Positions 1 through 6,410 are shown, counted from the first letter of the stretch. The stretch: 32,843 bases of DNA from Bacillota bacterium (GCA_021779235.1 JAJYBA010000002.1:1-32843); one strand, 5' to 3'. Numbers and translations are program-made. The notes: generated by a model not told the origin, from the letters alone.

Positions 1-70
1 TAGGACAAATGTCTGATTTTCCGTATATAGTATAAAATAAATTCTTACATAAAATACATTTTTTATTCAT
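1..70 (-). CDS. 5' fragment of CxxC zinc-finger protein (cut by contig start)
   Basis: This is the beginning of the same gene that is complete at 32613-32783; only the first 22-23 codons are here, ending after the second half-motif begins (DIC). It should not be counted as a separate gene. The last codon before the edge reads Pro instead of Asn because bases 1-4 differ from the intact copy. Confidence 0.7.
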   Translation of the reverse strand, partial: MNKKCILCKNLFYTIYGKSDICP

Positions 71-130
71 CTGGGAAATAAAGGAATTAATGAAACGGCA
101 AAGAGAGGAAAGACTGGCTGAAGAATCTTT
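5..130. repeat. Terminal direct repeat, left copy (circular contig overlap)
   Basis: These 126 bases are identical to 32718-32843 at the other end of the window. This is the usual signature of a circular genome assembled as a linear contig, giving a unique length of about 32,713 bp. Bases 1-4 (tagg) do not match the corresponding end bases (catt), so the first four bases may be an assembly error or a variant. A true direct terminal repeat of a linear genome is less likely, because a gene runs intact across the join. Confidence 0.85.
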
Positions 131-180
131 TCCAACCGCTTTTCAGTAATTACTTAATCTGAATCACCTCTATTTCCCAG
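71..180. repeat. Long-range inverted repeat CTGGGAAATA / TATTTCCCAG
   Basis: A perfect 10-bp inverted repeat has arms at 71-80 and 171-180; allowing one mismatch it extends to about 14 bp. One arm lies in the last codons of the winged-helix gene, the other directly before the start codon of the CxxC gene. In minus-strand RNA it could pair to form a large stem that ends at that start codon. Its role (translation control, processing, or part of a replication site) is unknown. Confidence 0.45.
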
Positions 181-1092
181 ATTATTAATTCTTCTTAATT
201 CCTGTACTTCTTTAACTAAATCCTTAACACCTTGTGATAAAGTCTTAATTGCTTCAACGTGTGAAACCATATTTTCTGCATACATATTTTGGTTTTCTTT
301 TACTTTATTCAGAGCTTCTAAAATAAATTCTGGAGTAACTTTAAAATTAGTTCTCTCATGTGAGTTCATATAATTCTGATATTGTAATCCGTGAATGTCT
401 GCTTGTTCTTCGCTTATAGTTTCTGCTTCTTTATATATATTTGAAGAATAATCTATTGAAAACCAATATCCCTTTTCATTCTTAATTAAAATAGTCTTTC
501 CTTTATGCTCGAAATGTATTGCTTCTAAATTATTAACAAATCCGTAATGTTGTCTTGCTACCTTGAATTTATACTTAAACTCTCCTGTTATCTTAAAAAT
601 TCCTTCCATTGTCACAAGAAAGCTCTGTATTGCGTTCTTTTTTGAATCTATGGTATTTATACCCCAAAAGTTATTTCCTTTAGGCTCAAATATAGTTATA
701 TAATTTTTACCTAATAAAATCTTCTTTCTTTCTATTATTATTCTTGGAGTGCTTTGTAATCCTTTTAATTCATAATTAATATTATTTAATTTAAGAATTT
801 CTAGCCAATTAAATTTTTTGTTTGGTTTAATTTTCCAAATGAATGCGTGGCCTCTAACATTTTGAACTTGAGAATTACCGTCTTGACTTAATATTTTAAC
901 TTCTCCAGAAGGGATAACTTCCCATACTCCATAGCCTACTTTTTTAATTACTCCTTCTCTTTTTAATGACGATAAATAATAAGATAAATTTGGTATTGAG
1001 ATATTTAGGCGTGTTGATATTTTAGCAGGGTTCAGACCTTTTTTTATAGAATTTACTATATCAAGATAAAGTTTTCTTTTAACTTCTTTCAT
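154..1092 (-). CDS. Winged-helix DNA-binding protein, possible regulator or replication initiator
   Basis: 312 aa. Residues about 1-60 read as a winged helix-turn-helix: a helix, then 'NPAKISTRLNISIPNLSYYL' as the turn and recognition helix, then a wing ending 'GYGVWEVI'. A middle domain contains 'VRGHAFIWKIK', a motif I recall from archaeal virus and plasmid proteins with N-terminal HTH domains. The last 70 residues are helical and probably coiled-coil. A ribosome binding site (GAGGT) precedes the ATG by about 10 nt. It sits after the DNA methyltransferase and before the CxxC gene. It is the best candidate in the window for an initiator or master regulator, since no polymerase or helicase is present. 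HTH call fairly safe; role unproven. Confidence 0.7.
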   Translation of the reverse strand: MKEVKRKLYLDIVNSIKKGLNPAKISTRLNISIPNLSYYLSSLKREGVIKKVGYGVWEVIPSGEVKILSQDGNSQVQNVRGHAFIWKIKPNKKFNWLEILKLNNINYELKGLQSTPRIIIERKKILLGKNYITIFEPKGNNFWGINTIDSKKNAIQSFLVTMEGIFKITGEFKYKFKVARQHYGFVNNLEAIHFEHKGKTILIKNEKGYWFSIDYSSNIYKEAETISEEQADIHGLQYQNYMNSHERTNFKVTPEFILEALNKVKENQNMYAENMVSHVEAIKTLSQGVKDLVKEVQELRRINNLGNRGDSD

Positions 1093-1114
1093 CTTAAATT
1101 TTTAACCTCTTTCA

Positions 1115-1768
1115 TTATAATAATACTCCTTGTTGTTCTTTGAAAGCCATATTGAATATATGTAATGCTTCTTTTGGTTCAACGCAATTTCTTATAGTCT
1201 TTAATTTATCTATCCCAGAAAATTTAGATAAGTCAAAACCTTTTAATTTATAATGATTTTCTAAACTCTCTATATCGCTATTCATCCCTCTCCCGGTTAG
1301 TTCTATCTTAGGTAAATTAGATAAATTAAAATTACACCAATAATAATGTTTGCCTACTTGTTGAGGCTTAATTAGAGGTTCATAGAAACCAATTACATTC
1401 TCAACTACCCATTTTCCTTTAAAATAATATTGTAAGAATATAATCTCTTGATATAAAGACATTTCTGGATAGATAGGTTTATTTTGAACTAAGTTAGCGA
1501 ATCTTGCCTTTGAATGTGTAGGACAAGGAGGAGAAGACCATATAAAATCAAATTCAGAGTAATGGTCTAATAGATATTGATGTGCATCTGTAACAATAAC
1601 TTCATCTTGAGGGAAAAATTCTTTATATATTTCTGCAATCTTAGGATTATTCTCAATAGCAGTAACCATAATGTCTCCCCCCCATAACTTTCTATTTCCA
1701 CCTATGCCTGCATAAAGATTAAGTATTTTTATCTTCTTTACCTCTTTGTTTTCCATTGTCTTATCCAT
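1115..1768 (-). CDS. Short C5-cytosine DNA methyltransferase (Dcm-type)
   Basis: 217 aa. It would transfer a methyl group from SAM to carbon 5 of cytosine in DNA. Visible motifs: 'LYAGIGGN' (motif I, SAM binding, residues 18-25), 'SSPPCPTHS' (motif IV with catalytic Cys at about 81), 'VVENV' (motif VI, about 121-125) and a C-terminal 'RNCVEPKEALHIF' that suits motif X. It is shorter than typical enzymes (over 300 aa), so the target-recognition region must be small. No restriction endonuclease partner lies beside it, so it is an orphan enzyme as in many phages, perhaps protecting viral DNA from host restriction. An alternative start lies at Met5 ('MENKEV'). Confidence 0.85.
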   Translation of the reverse strand: MDKTMENKEVKKIKILNLYAGIGGNRKLWGGDIMVTAIENNPKIAEIYKEFFPQDEVIVTDAHQYLLDHYSEFDFIWSSPPCPTHSKARFANLVQNKPIYPEMSLYQEIIFLQYYFKGKWVVENVIGFYEPLIKPQQVGKHYYWCNFNLSNLPKIELTGRGMNSDIESLENHYKLKGFDLSKFSGIDKLKTIRNCVEPKEALHIFNMAFKEQQGVLL

Positions 1769-1770
1769 CT

Positions 1771-1813
1771 ATCCCAAAAGAAAATAATAAGTTGGGATTT
1801 CGCTGTTTACAGC
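1771..1813. promoter_or_regulatory. Paired inverted repeats upstream of the methyltransferase gene
   Basis: Two palindromic elements sit in the 57-nt gap before the methyltransferase gene: atcccaa (1771-1777) pairs with ttgggat (1792-1798) around a 14-nt loop, and gctgtttacagc (1802-1813) is a near-perfect 12-bp palindrome. They could be operators or a terminator/attenuator hairpin. No TATA box is obvious. Confidence 0.4.
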
Positions 1814-1825
1814 TCATCAGGATGG

Positions 1826-2074
1826 CTATAAAGCTAATAAGCCCACAATCACAGTAATTTCTCTTTCACTCTTTGGCTTCTTGAAATAACCGCTTCTATA
1901 AAGCACATCAAGTAATACTTCTTCTTTCGATGCATTCTTTGAACCTTTAAAGCACAATAGCTTTCCTTTGAAAGAAGGATGGTATCTATATCCATTACCT
2001 TTCTTTTCTAAACATTCGCATTCTACTGCATCTTTTAATGCTACTTCGATTTCTTTCTTTGTAGGTAATTTCAT
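1826..2074 (-). CDS. Unknown small protein (82 aa)
   Basis: 82 aa, charged N-terminal half with the sequence 'CECLEKKGNGYRYHPSF', which could be a short wing-like hairpin. No family recognised. Its ATG overlaps the stop of the 111-aa gene upstream by 4 nt (ATGA), so it is probably translated from the same mRNA. It is the third gene of the operon that starts near 2835. Confidence 0.6.
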   Translation of the reverse strand: MKLPTKKEIEVALKDAVECECLEKKGNGYRYHPSFKGKLLCFKGSKNASKEEVLLDVLYRSGYFKKPKSEREITVIVGLLAL

Positions 2075-2406
2075 TTTGTTGCTTCGAGGACTGTCTTTAG
2101 CTTTCCAAGTTTCTTCATGTATCTATCTACAATTTCGATGGCTAGTTCCTGTGACAGAGGAATAGTCAATGACATATAGCCCATATCTTTTCCAAATATT
2201 CTAGTTGTTGGGCAGCTTACAAATATTGTGTCGCTACCATCTTCCAGATACATTTCATCTACTGGAAAATTGTTGTTCATTTGGAGAAAATCTTTTCTAT
2301 TTTCGTCATTAACATCCGAATCTATTGATGCCTGATTAAGTCTAGACATTATAGATTCGAATTCTTGTTTGTCAATATCCCAATATAGTTTTACTTCTTC
2401 ACTCAT
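2071..2406 (-). CDS. Unknown soluble protein (111 aa)
   Basis: 111 aa, acidic, no membrane segment. The C-terminal 35 residues ('PLSQELAIEIVDRYMKKLGK...') form a likely amphipathic helix. It overlaps its neighbours on both sides by ATGA junctions (2406/2403 and 2074/2071), so the three genes form one coupled unit. Function not recognised. Confidence 0.65.
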   Translation of the reverse strand: MSEEVKLYWDIDKQEFESIMSRLNQASIDSDVNDENRKDFLQMNNNFPVDEMYLEDGSDTIFVSCPTTRIFGKDMGYMSLTIPLSQELAIEIVDRYMKKLGKLKTVLEATK

Positions 2407-2744
2407 CTTGATGCTATTTCTGGAACTTTGAAAACAAGCATATCGTCTTGTATTTCCATGTCATAGATGCCAAGAGGAATCATTTTTAATGCAGTGCCAG
2501 TAAATCTCTTTCGTTCATTACTTTTATCACTTGTATTAAAAGTTACTTTAAATCCCCTTATTCCATCTGAACTTGGCTTTAGACCTACAAGATTCTCTTC
2601 CCTATTAAGATAGACCTCAACAAATTTCTTATTCAGAAACTTCCCTGCTTCTATGCTTAGAGAGTAAGTCGTCTTAGCAACTGAAATCTGTAAACCATTT
2701 AGCCCTTGATTGTGGCTTCCTTTTATTACTAATTCAAATCCCAT
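2403..2744 (-). CDS. Unknown soluble beta-rich protein (113 aa)
   Basis: 113 aa with alternating hydrophobic and polar residues typical of beta sheet, including a basic 'KSNERKRF' stretch. It has the strongest ribosome binding site of the region, AAAGGAGGTG, about 5 nt before the ATG, which supports this start and suggests higher expression than its neighbours. It is the first SD-led gene after a TATA box at 2859-2868. Function unknown. Confidence 0.65.
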   Translation of the reverse strand: MGFELVIKGSHNQGLNGLQISVAKTTYSLSIEAGKFLNKKFVEVYLNREENLVGLKPSSDGIRGFKVTFNTSDKSNERKRFTGTALKMIPLGIYDMEIQDDMLVFKVPEIASR

Positions 2745-2835
2745 TTTTTACACCTCCTTTCACGCCTTGTTCAATCCGCCCTTTCGGTGCAGCTTCTGCC
2801 GCATTATGCTGATTGTGATTCTTTTTTGTTTCCAT
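2734..2835 (-). CDS. Possible leader mini-protein (33 aa)
   Basis: An ATG at 2835 lies 23 nt after a TATA box, so it would be translated leaderless. It encodes 33 residues starting METKKNHNQHNAAEAA and overlaps the next gene by 11 nt; the Shine-Dalgarno of that gene lies inside it. It is too short for the ORF track. It may be a real small protein or only a leader ORF that couples translation. Confidence 0.4.
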   Translation of the reverse strand: METKKNHNQHNAAEAAPKGRIEQGVKGGVKNGI

Positions 2836-2858
2836 TGTGAATATGAAATTTGATTATC

Positions 2859-2868
2859 TATTTAAATT
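2859..2868 (-). promoter_or_regulatory. TATA-box promoter for the 2835-1115 operon
   Basis: The minus strand reads AATTTAAATA centred about 28 nt before the ATG at 2835, the usual distance between an archaeal TATA box and the transcription start. That would make the first ORF leaderless. Confidence 0.5.
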
Positions 2869-2878
2869 ATTGTTTTAA

Positions 2879-3025
2879 CTATTTGGGGATGAAACTTTTA
2901 AGTATATAATTACAAGAATGAAGCCCTCTTATATAATTCTTTTGAACTGGGGAATGTTCCCATGTTTTAGTATCCTGATTGAGATATAAATTTCTACGAC
3001 ATTTCGGGCAGAGCTTCTTCATCAT
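2879..3025 (-). CDS. Small CxxC protein (48 aa)
   Basis: 48 aa, not in the ORF track. It starts MMKKLCPKCRRNLYL and holds a CxxC pair and a single later Cys, so it may be half of a zinc knuckle or need a partner to bind metal. Its ATG overlaps the stop of the 43-aa gene by ATGA, and it is the last gene of the long minus-strand chain that begins at 8290. Confidence 0.55.
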   Translation of the reverse strand: MMKKLCPKCRRNLYLNQDTKTWEHSPVQKNYIRGLHSCNYILKSFIPK

Positions 3026-3153
3026 GATGCCTCTCTTAGACTATTAGAGCCTATTAGATTATTTTTTCTTACTTTTGAGTATATATCCCTATCAAATTCT
3101 AAATGTGCTTTTTCCCATATCTTCTTTAATTTATTAGGTAATTTTTTATTCAT
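3022..3153 (-). CDS. Unknown basic mini-protein (43 aa)
   Basis: 43 aa, not in the ORF track: MNKKLPNKLKKIWEKAHLEF and so on, helical and basic. Both ends are ATGA overlaps (with the 71-aa gene upstream and the 48-aa CxxC gene downstream), which is the main support that it is translated. No family recognised. Confidence 0.55.
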   Translation of the reverse strand: MNKKLPNKLKKIWEKAHLEFDRDIYSKVRKNNLIGSNSLREAS

Positions 3154-3365
3154 TTCTTAATCTCCTTTGAGTTCGCTTTAATACAAACATTTATTAACTC
3201 TTTATTAGTAGTTACATTATCATTAGGGGAGCTTAAAGGGAGAGGGGCTTGTAGATTCGAATACTGACTTTCTCCTGCCCCCATTAAATCTGAAAAACTA
3301 AATATAGGTCTTCCGAATCCTGTTAGTTCGTGCATTTCTTCTATTGATATTAATTTAGATTCCAT
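3150..3365 (-). CDS. Unknown soluble protein (71 aa)
   Basis: 71 aa with a proline/serine-rich middle and a short basic C-terminus; no membrane segment. Its ATG lies inside the last codons of the 55-aa membrane gene (11-nt overlap) and its stop overlaps the next ATG (ATGA). Nothing recognisable. Confidence 0.55.
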   Translation of the reverse strand: MESKLISIEEMHELTGFGRPIFSFSDLMGAGESQYSNLQAPLPLSSPNDNVTTNKELINVCIKANSKEIKK

Positions 3366-3522
3366 GTTTCTCCTGTAAAATTGCTAAAGATAAAGCACTC
3401 ATAACTATTCCAATGGTTATATAAATAAAATTATTTGTTTTAGAATAAGGTTCTATCATTTGAAAAGCTACAAATAAGAATGTTGCTGCTGCTATTAATC
3501 TTGCTGTATATTTAGATTCCAT
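3355..3522 (-). CDS. Small membrane protein, two helices (55 aa)
   Basis: The ORF track gives 97 aa from 3648, but the ATG at 3522 is preferred because it makes a 1-nt TAATG overlap with the 60-aa gene and yields a compact protein starting MESKYTARLIAAATFLF. Two hydrophobic stretches of about 18 residues are visible. The longer version would be a frame-shifted reading of the upstream gene. Confidence 0.6.
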   Translation of the reverse strand: MESKYTARLIAAATFLFVAFQMIEPYSKTNNFIYITIGIVMSALSLAILQEKHGI

Positions 3523-3704
3523 TAATCTGAATTCTCCCAAAGATAGGCTAATACAGATAGAATTATAATTAGCCCAGCAAATGTAAAGAAAATGTGTTTT
3601 GGAGTAGAAATAAAATAATACATAAAATCTAGATAGTCCGTAAACCACGCAAAATAAGCAGCTACAAAGAAAAATATAATATAAAACAAGGTTGTTCCTT
3701 TCAT
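3522..3704 (-). CDS. Small membrane protein, two helices (60 aa)
   Basis: 60 aa: residues 5-22 and 36-55 are hydrophobic enough to span the membrane, separated by an aromatic loop. It overlaps its upstream neighbour by ATGA and its downstream neighbour by TAATG. Function unknown; consecutive tiny membrane proteins are common in archaeal virus operons. Confidence 0.6.
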   Translation of the reverse strand: MKGTTLFYIIFFFVAAYFAWFTDYLDFMYYFISTPKHIFFTFAGLIIILSVLAYLWENSD

Positions 3705-4102
3705 ACTAAATATTCTCCTAATACTTTCCTTAAAGATTCTACAGGATTATATATTTTATTAATTAATTCATCTGTCTTTATTTGGCCTAACCAATCAGAT
3801 TCTACTTTTTTAACTGGAACTATAATTAAATCTTCAAAGGGGTAATTCTTTTTAATCTTATTTTTCCATTCATTATTAATTTCTTTCTGGATTTCTATAA
3901 TTAAGGGAGTTTCAAAATCTACAAATATATCTAGAAACAAGTTTTCTTGCTCTGGGTAAAATTCTGAATAGATTGGAGTATTAGGATATTTTCTTCTATA
4001 CATTCTCATAAGTTCACATTTAATTATATTTTCTAAATCTGTTGAATCTAAGACATTATGTCCGATATTTATTTTCAATAACTTATCAAAGTATATTTTC
4101 AT
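3701..4102 (-). CDS. Possible PD-(D/E)xK nuclease-fold protein (133 aa)
   Basis: 133 aa, soluble. The central part has the spacing of the PD-(D/E)xK nuclease fold: a Glu in 'YSEFYPEQ', an Asp in 'LFLDIFVDFETP', and 'LIIEIQKE', where E-x-Q-K stands for the (D/E)xK half. Such proteins include Holliday-junction resolvases, repair nucleases and restriction enzymes. With no other nuclease in the window, it could process viral DNA. The call rests on motif order only; a fold prediction with the acidic residues and Lys clustered would support it. ATGA overlaps join it to both neighbours. Confidence 0.45.
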   Translation of the reverse strand: MKIYFDKLLKINIGHNVLDSTDLENIIKCELMRMYRRKYPNTPIYSEFYPEQENLFLDIFVDFETPLIIEIQKEINNEWKNKIKKNYPFEDLIIVPVKKVESDWLGQIKTDELINKIYNPVESLRKVLGEYLV

Positions 4103-4329
4103 TTTAATGCCTCTTGAATTTCCTTAATTGCTGCGTCTATCTTTTCATATATTGGGCTATCAAACACAACACCTGTAATACTACCTATGAATTTTCTAGG
4201 TTCATACTCTTTCCAAGCCAAAAATACTTCTTTTCTTCCTTCTGCCTCTGCTCTTAATACATCATCTTCTGGATATTCTTTTAGTTCTTCACACAATTCA
4301 TGCGTCGAAGAAAAAATATCTTTATCCAT
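4099..4329 (-). CDS. Unknown acidic protein (76 aa), N-terminus duplicated at 5092
   Basis: 76 aa, rich in Glu. The first 20 residues (MDKDIFSSTHELCEELKEYP) are nearly identical to the start of the 48-aa gene at 4946-5092, also at DNA level over about 57 bases, while the rest differs. That points to a recent duplication of the gene start followed by replacement of the rest. Function unknown. Confidence 0.6.
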   Translation of the reverse strand: MDKDIFSSTHELCEELKEYPEDDVLRAEAEGRKEVFLAWKEYEPRKFIGSITGVVFDSPIYEKIDAAIKEIQEALK

Positions 4330-4330
4330 A

Positions 4331-4564
4331 TTATTTCGTCTCCTCTCGCACGTCCAAGGATGCTTGTGTTCGCTTCTTATTCTTTAGTTCAGGTAGAACA
4401 TAATGCTTTCTTACTAAATATCCAATCCACCATATCAATGAGAATAAACCAAACACTATTGGGAATCCCCAAAAGTCTGTAAGTTTAGTTATTAGTGATA
4501 CTATAAATAGTTCAGATAAAAATAAAGCCATATCATAGATATTTACTAGGTTCTTATCTTTCAT
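4331..4564 (-). CDS. Small membrane protein, two helices (77 aa)
   Basis: 77 aa with hydrophobic segments at about 12-28 and 32-50 and a charged C-terminal tail of about 25 residues. It starts with an ATGA overlap with the 127-aa gene and is one base from the next start. Unknown function. Confidence 0.6.
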   Translation of the reverse strand: MKDKNLVNIYDMALFLSELFIVSLITKLTDFWGFPIVFGLFSLIWWIGYLVRKHYVLPELKNKKRTQASLDVREETK

Positions 4565-4944
4565 CCCTGCGCTCCTTCAGGGTTTTCCTTCTCAGGTTCA
4601 ATCTTCCCAAGCGTTTCTTTTAATTCTTTAACTCTTTTATCAAAGATATTCTCGCAATCTCCTATTCCTACTCCTTGCTCTTTTAGATTAATCAAAATAT
4701 CTCTTGCGTCTTCCATCAAAAACATATCTTTCTTAATATCCTCTCTGAACTCTTTTATCCCTGCCTTCACTATCTCAATAGCTCTTTCTGTTGCACTTTT
4801 ACCTGCTTGACATTCAAAGCATAATTCATCATCTCTCCCGCATAATATCTTTTCTGTTCCATTATTAGGATTCAATTTACAAATCCCGCAACCATTATTA
4901 TATTTCTCAAGTTGGGCGTTTAGTTTTGAAAGTATTGAGTTCAT
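4561..4944 (-). CDS. Zinc-binding helical protein (127 aa), paralogue of 6721-7077
   Basis: 127 aa. It starts MNSILSKLNAQLEKYNNGCG; then come 'CGICKLNPN', 'ILCGRDDELCFEC' and 'QAGKSATERAIEIV', followed by a long helix ending 'KELKETLGKIEPE'. The paired Cys residues suggest one zinc site that closes a helical hairpin. The 118-aa gene at 6721 has the same start, Cys arrangement and end. The similarity is highest at the 5' and 3' ends of the two genes. A DNA- or protein-binding regulator is possible but not shown. Confidence 0.65.
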   Translation of the reverse strand: MNSILSKLNAQLEKYNNGCGICKLNPNNGTEKILCGRDDELCFECQAGKSATERAIEIVKAGIKEFREDIKKDMFLMEDARDILINLKEQGVGIGDCENIFDKRVKELKETLGKIEPEKENPEGAQG

Positions 4945-4945
4945 A

Positions 4946-5092
4946 TTAATTAGATTTGGGAGGAATGCCTACCTCTTTTTGTTTTAACTTCTTTATAGTC
5001 TTTTGAAACTCATCTACAAACCAGTTAAGTTCTTCTGGATATTCTTTTAGTTCTTTACACAATTCATGCGTCGAAGAAAAAATATCTTTCAT
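4946..5092 (-). CDS. Unknown small protein (48 aa) sharing its start with 4329
   Basis: 48 aa, not in the ORF track: MKDIFSSTHELCKELKEYPE, then a different basic helical tail. The opening 19 residues match the 76-aa gene at 4099-4329. ATGA overlap with the 77-aa gene at 5089, and 1-nt gap to the next start. The conserved shared start argues that both are translated. Confidence 0.55.
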   Translation of the reverse strand: MKDIFSSTHELCKELKEYPEELNWFVDEFQKTIKKLKQKEVGIPPKSN

Positions 5093-5322
5093 CTCTTAGA
5101 ACCTCTTTTATAATCGCTTTTCTTAATTATTAATTTTACCTTTGGAATCTTTCTCTTCTTTTCTTCCTTTTCTATTAACCATACAATACAAAAAGACGCC
5201 AAGCCCGAACCTAAACAGAACCATTCCAATGGTTTTGAAGAATAAATAAATGCTTCATTAATTAATCCTACTAGAAGTGAGACTAGAAAAATAGACATCG
5301 CTAAGGTATGTGCTTTTATCAT
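5089..5322 (-). CDS. Membrane protein with conserved basic tail (77 aa)
   Basis: 77 aa, two transmembrane segments (about 8-25 and 33-50), then a Lys-rich tail 'IPKVKLIIKKSDYKRGSKR'. The tail matches that of the 79-aa protein at 30035-30274 ('PKVKLIFSKRDFRKSK'), although the membrane parts differ. A shared cytoplasmic tail on two membrane proteins from distant operons suggests that both bind the same partner. ATGA overlaps on both sides. Confidence 0.6.
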   Translation of the reverse strand: MIKAHTLAMSIFLVSLLVGLINEAFIYSSKPLEWFCLGSGLASFCIVWLIEKEEKKRKIPKVKLIIKKSDYKRGSKR

Positions 5323-5519
5323 CTTCGTGTCTCCGCGCCCCTATTTTCTTTAAGTATATACCTCGTTCCAGACAATTCATAATATTTATCCATATCTTCC
5401 CAGATTTTTAAATATAATTTTACTTCGGCTTCGTGTCCTTGCTTTCTTATTTCAGATAAGGAACTATAATTGTTTTCTATTCTATTCTCTAATGTTTGTA
5501 TATATGTTTCTAGTGTCAT
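5319..5519 (-). CDS. Unknown helical protein (66 aa)
   Basis: The ORF track gives 72 aa from 5537; the ATG at 5519 is preferred since it forms an ATGA overlap with the 85-aa gene and has GGGAGGTC upstream. The protein starts MTLETYIQTLENRIENNY and is mostly helical and charged. The ribosome-binding site and first codons resemble those of the 38-aa gene at 8045 (MTLEQY). Confidence 0.55.
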   Translation of the reverse strand: MTLETYIQTLENRIENNYSSLSEIRKQGHEAEVKLYLKIWEDMDKYYELSGTRYILKENRGAETRR

Positions 5520-5773
5520 TTTGAGACCTCCCAACATGAATTATATTCTTCTGAGTATAAAGCACTAGAGCAACATTTATTAGACCAAAAAAAATGATAT
5601 ATACTTTGTCCTGATTCTGTAGTATTGAATGGATAATTGCTGAAACATTCTTTAGGTATTTGCGGAGGTTTATCTGACCAAGAGGTTTCAATCATTATAT
5701 AAACCAATAAACTAAACAAAGTTAAAAAGACTAAAAAAATCAAAAAAGTTAAAACATTATTCTTATTTTTCAT
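5516..5773 (-). CDS. Membrane-anchored Cys-rich protein (85 aa)
   Basis: 85 aa: a basic start, one long hydrophobic helix at about 7-28, then an outward-facing domain of about 55 residues with five cysteines ('ECFSNYP', 'KCCSSALY', 'YNSCWEV') and an N-glycosylation sequon (NTT). Disulfides outside the membrane are plausible. Joined to both neighbours by ATGA. Function unknown; a surface or exclusion protein would fit. Confidence 0.6.
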   Translation of the reverse strand: MKNKNNVLTFLIFLVFLTLFSLLVYIMIETSWSDKPPQIPKECFSNYPFNTTESGQSIYHFFWSNKCCSSALYSEEYNSCWEVSK

Positions 5774-6102
5774 GTTTGTCCTCCAAAGGCTTCTTTTATT
5801 GATTTTTCTCTATTCCTTATTTCTGTACATAATCCTAAGATTCTTTTATTACCTTCTGCATTGTCACGAGTAGTCATAATTGATAGTTCATTATAATCAA
5901 TTAGTTTATTAATTCTGTTCTCGGTATTTTTGGCGAGTTTAAGGGCTTCTTTCCATACGGCTAGTTTTGCTTGACATTTCTCTAACATAAGTTTCTTTAA
6001 ATTAAACAATAAGTGATTCTCATTATACATATCAAACCATAATAATAATTCTTTCTCTTCTTCTTCAAGTTCGGCTATCTTTTGTTTAATTGTTGGTATC
6101 AT
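5770..6102 (-). CDS. Unknown coiled-coil protein (110 aa)
   Basis: 110 aa, largely helical: residues 4-25 are an acidic heptad-like stretch ('IKQKIAELEEEEKELLLWF') and the remainder contains further helices. Soluble. Located directly downstream of the DGR-like variable protein with an ATGA overlap, so a partner or chaperone role is conceivable but not shown. Confidence 0.6.
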   Translation of the reverse strand: MIPTIKQKIAELEEEEKELLLWFDMYNENHLLFNLKKLMLEKCQAKLAVWKEALKLAKNTENRINKLIDYNELSIMTTRDNAEGNKRILGLCTEIRNREKSIKEAFGGQT

Positions 6103-6410
6103 TTTTTATTCCTCTTTTTAACATATACCCCAAAAGCATAGCCGCCCCTGCCGCACCAGCTGCTGCCAACGACGCCCAACCTGCCGTCACCGTACCAGTA
6201 GGAAAGCAAGCCAGTATAATATTTTCCTTCTTTCAAAGCATAAAAGAATCTATAATTACCATTATATCTTAATGGGCTTTTCTTATTTTCTCTTGCTTCT
6301 TTTAATAATTCCCAGTCTCTTAACATTCTGTATCCTTTCGGACACTTCTTAACTGCATCTTCGTAATTATCTACTTTTATTATTTTTAGTTTCATTGTTT
6401 TTGTTTTCAT
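6099..6410 (-). CDS. Small FGE/C-type-lectin-like protein with a DGR-type variable C-terminus
   Basis: 103 aa. The part 'GYRMLRDWELLKEAREN' resembles the 'YRLPTEAEWE' region of formylglycine-enzyme/C-type-lectin folds, and the end 'GSSWCGRGGYAFGVYVKKR' resembles their conserved GGSW...FRV close. Residues 67-91 are encoded by codons that nearly all end in C (GGC, TAC, GAC, GTC, AGC, TGC) interrupted by TGG, AGG and TTG, in a gene whose other codons end in A/T. Adenine mutagenesis of AAC codons in a DGR template gives this pattern. No reverse transcriptase or template repeat is in the window, so any DGR must act in trans or be lost. A ligand-binding, variable surface or host-interaction protein is inferred. 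ATGA overlaps link it to both neighbours. Confidence 0.65.
   Translation of the reverse strand: MKTKTMKLKIIKVDNYEDAVKKCPKGYRMLRDWELLKEARENKKSPLRYNGNYRFFYALKEGKYYTGLLSYWYGDGRLGVVGSSWCGRGGYAFGVYVKKRNKK
6138..6212 (-). other. Candidate DGR variable region (25 codons, G+C-rich)
   Basis: Of 25 codons, 15 end in C and 3 in T; the invariant-looking ones are TGG (Trp), AGG (Arg) and TTG/CTT (Leu). Local G+C is near 70% (42 of 60 bases at 6141-6200) in an A+T-rich genome. In known DGRs the template has AAC/AAT codons at variable positions, and adenine-directed errors turn them into NNC/NNT. The stretch lies at the extreme 3' end of its gene, as variable regions do. Confidence 0.55.

Noticed and set aside
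1115-1768. Restriction-modification system
   Set aside because: Only the methyltransferase is recognisable; the adjacent genes show no endonuclease motif, and the candidate nuclease at 3701 is in a different operon.
6090-6272. 60-aa Ala/Pro-rich plus-strand ORF over the DGR-like block
   Set aside because: It arises from the complement of the GC-rich variable region; the minus-strand gene has proper ATGA coupling.
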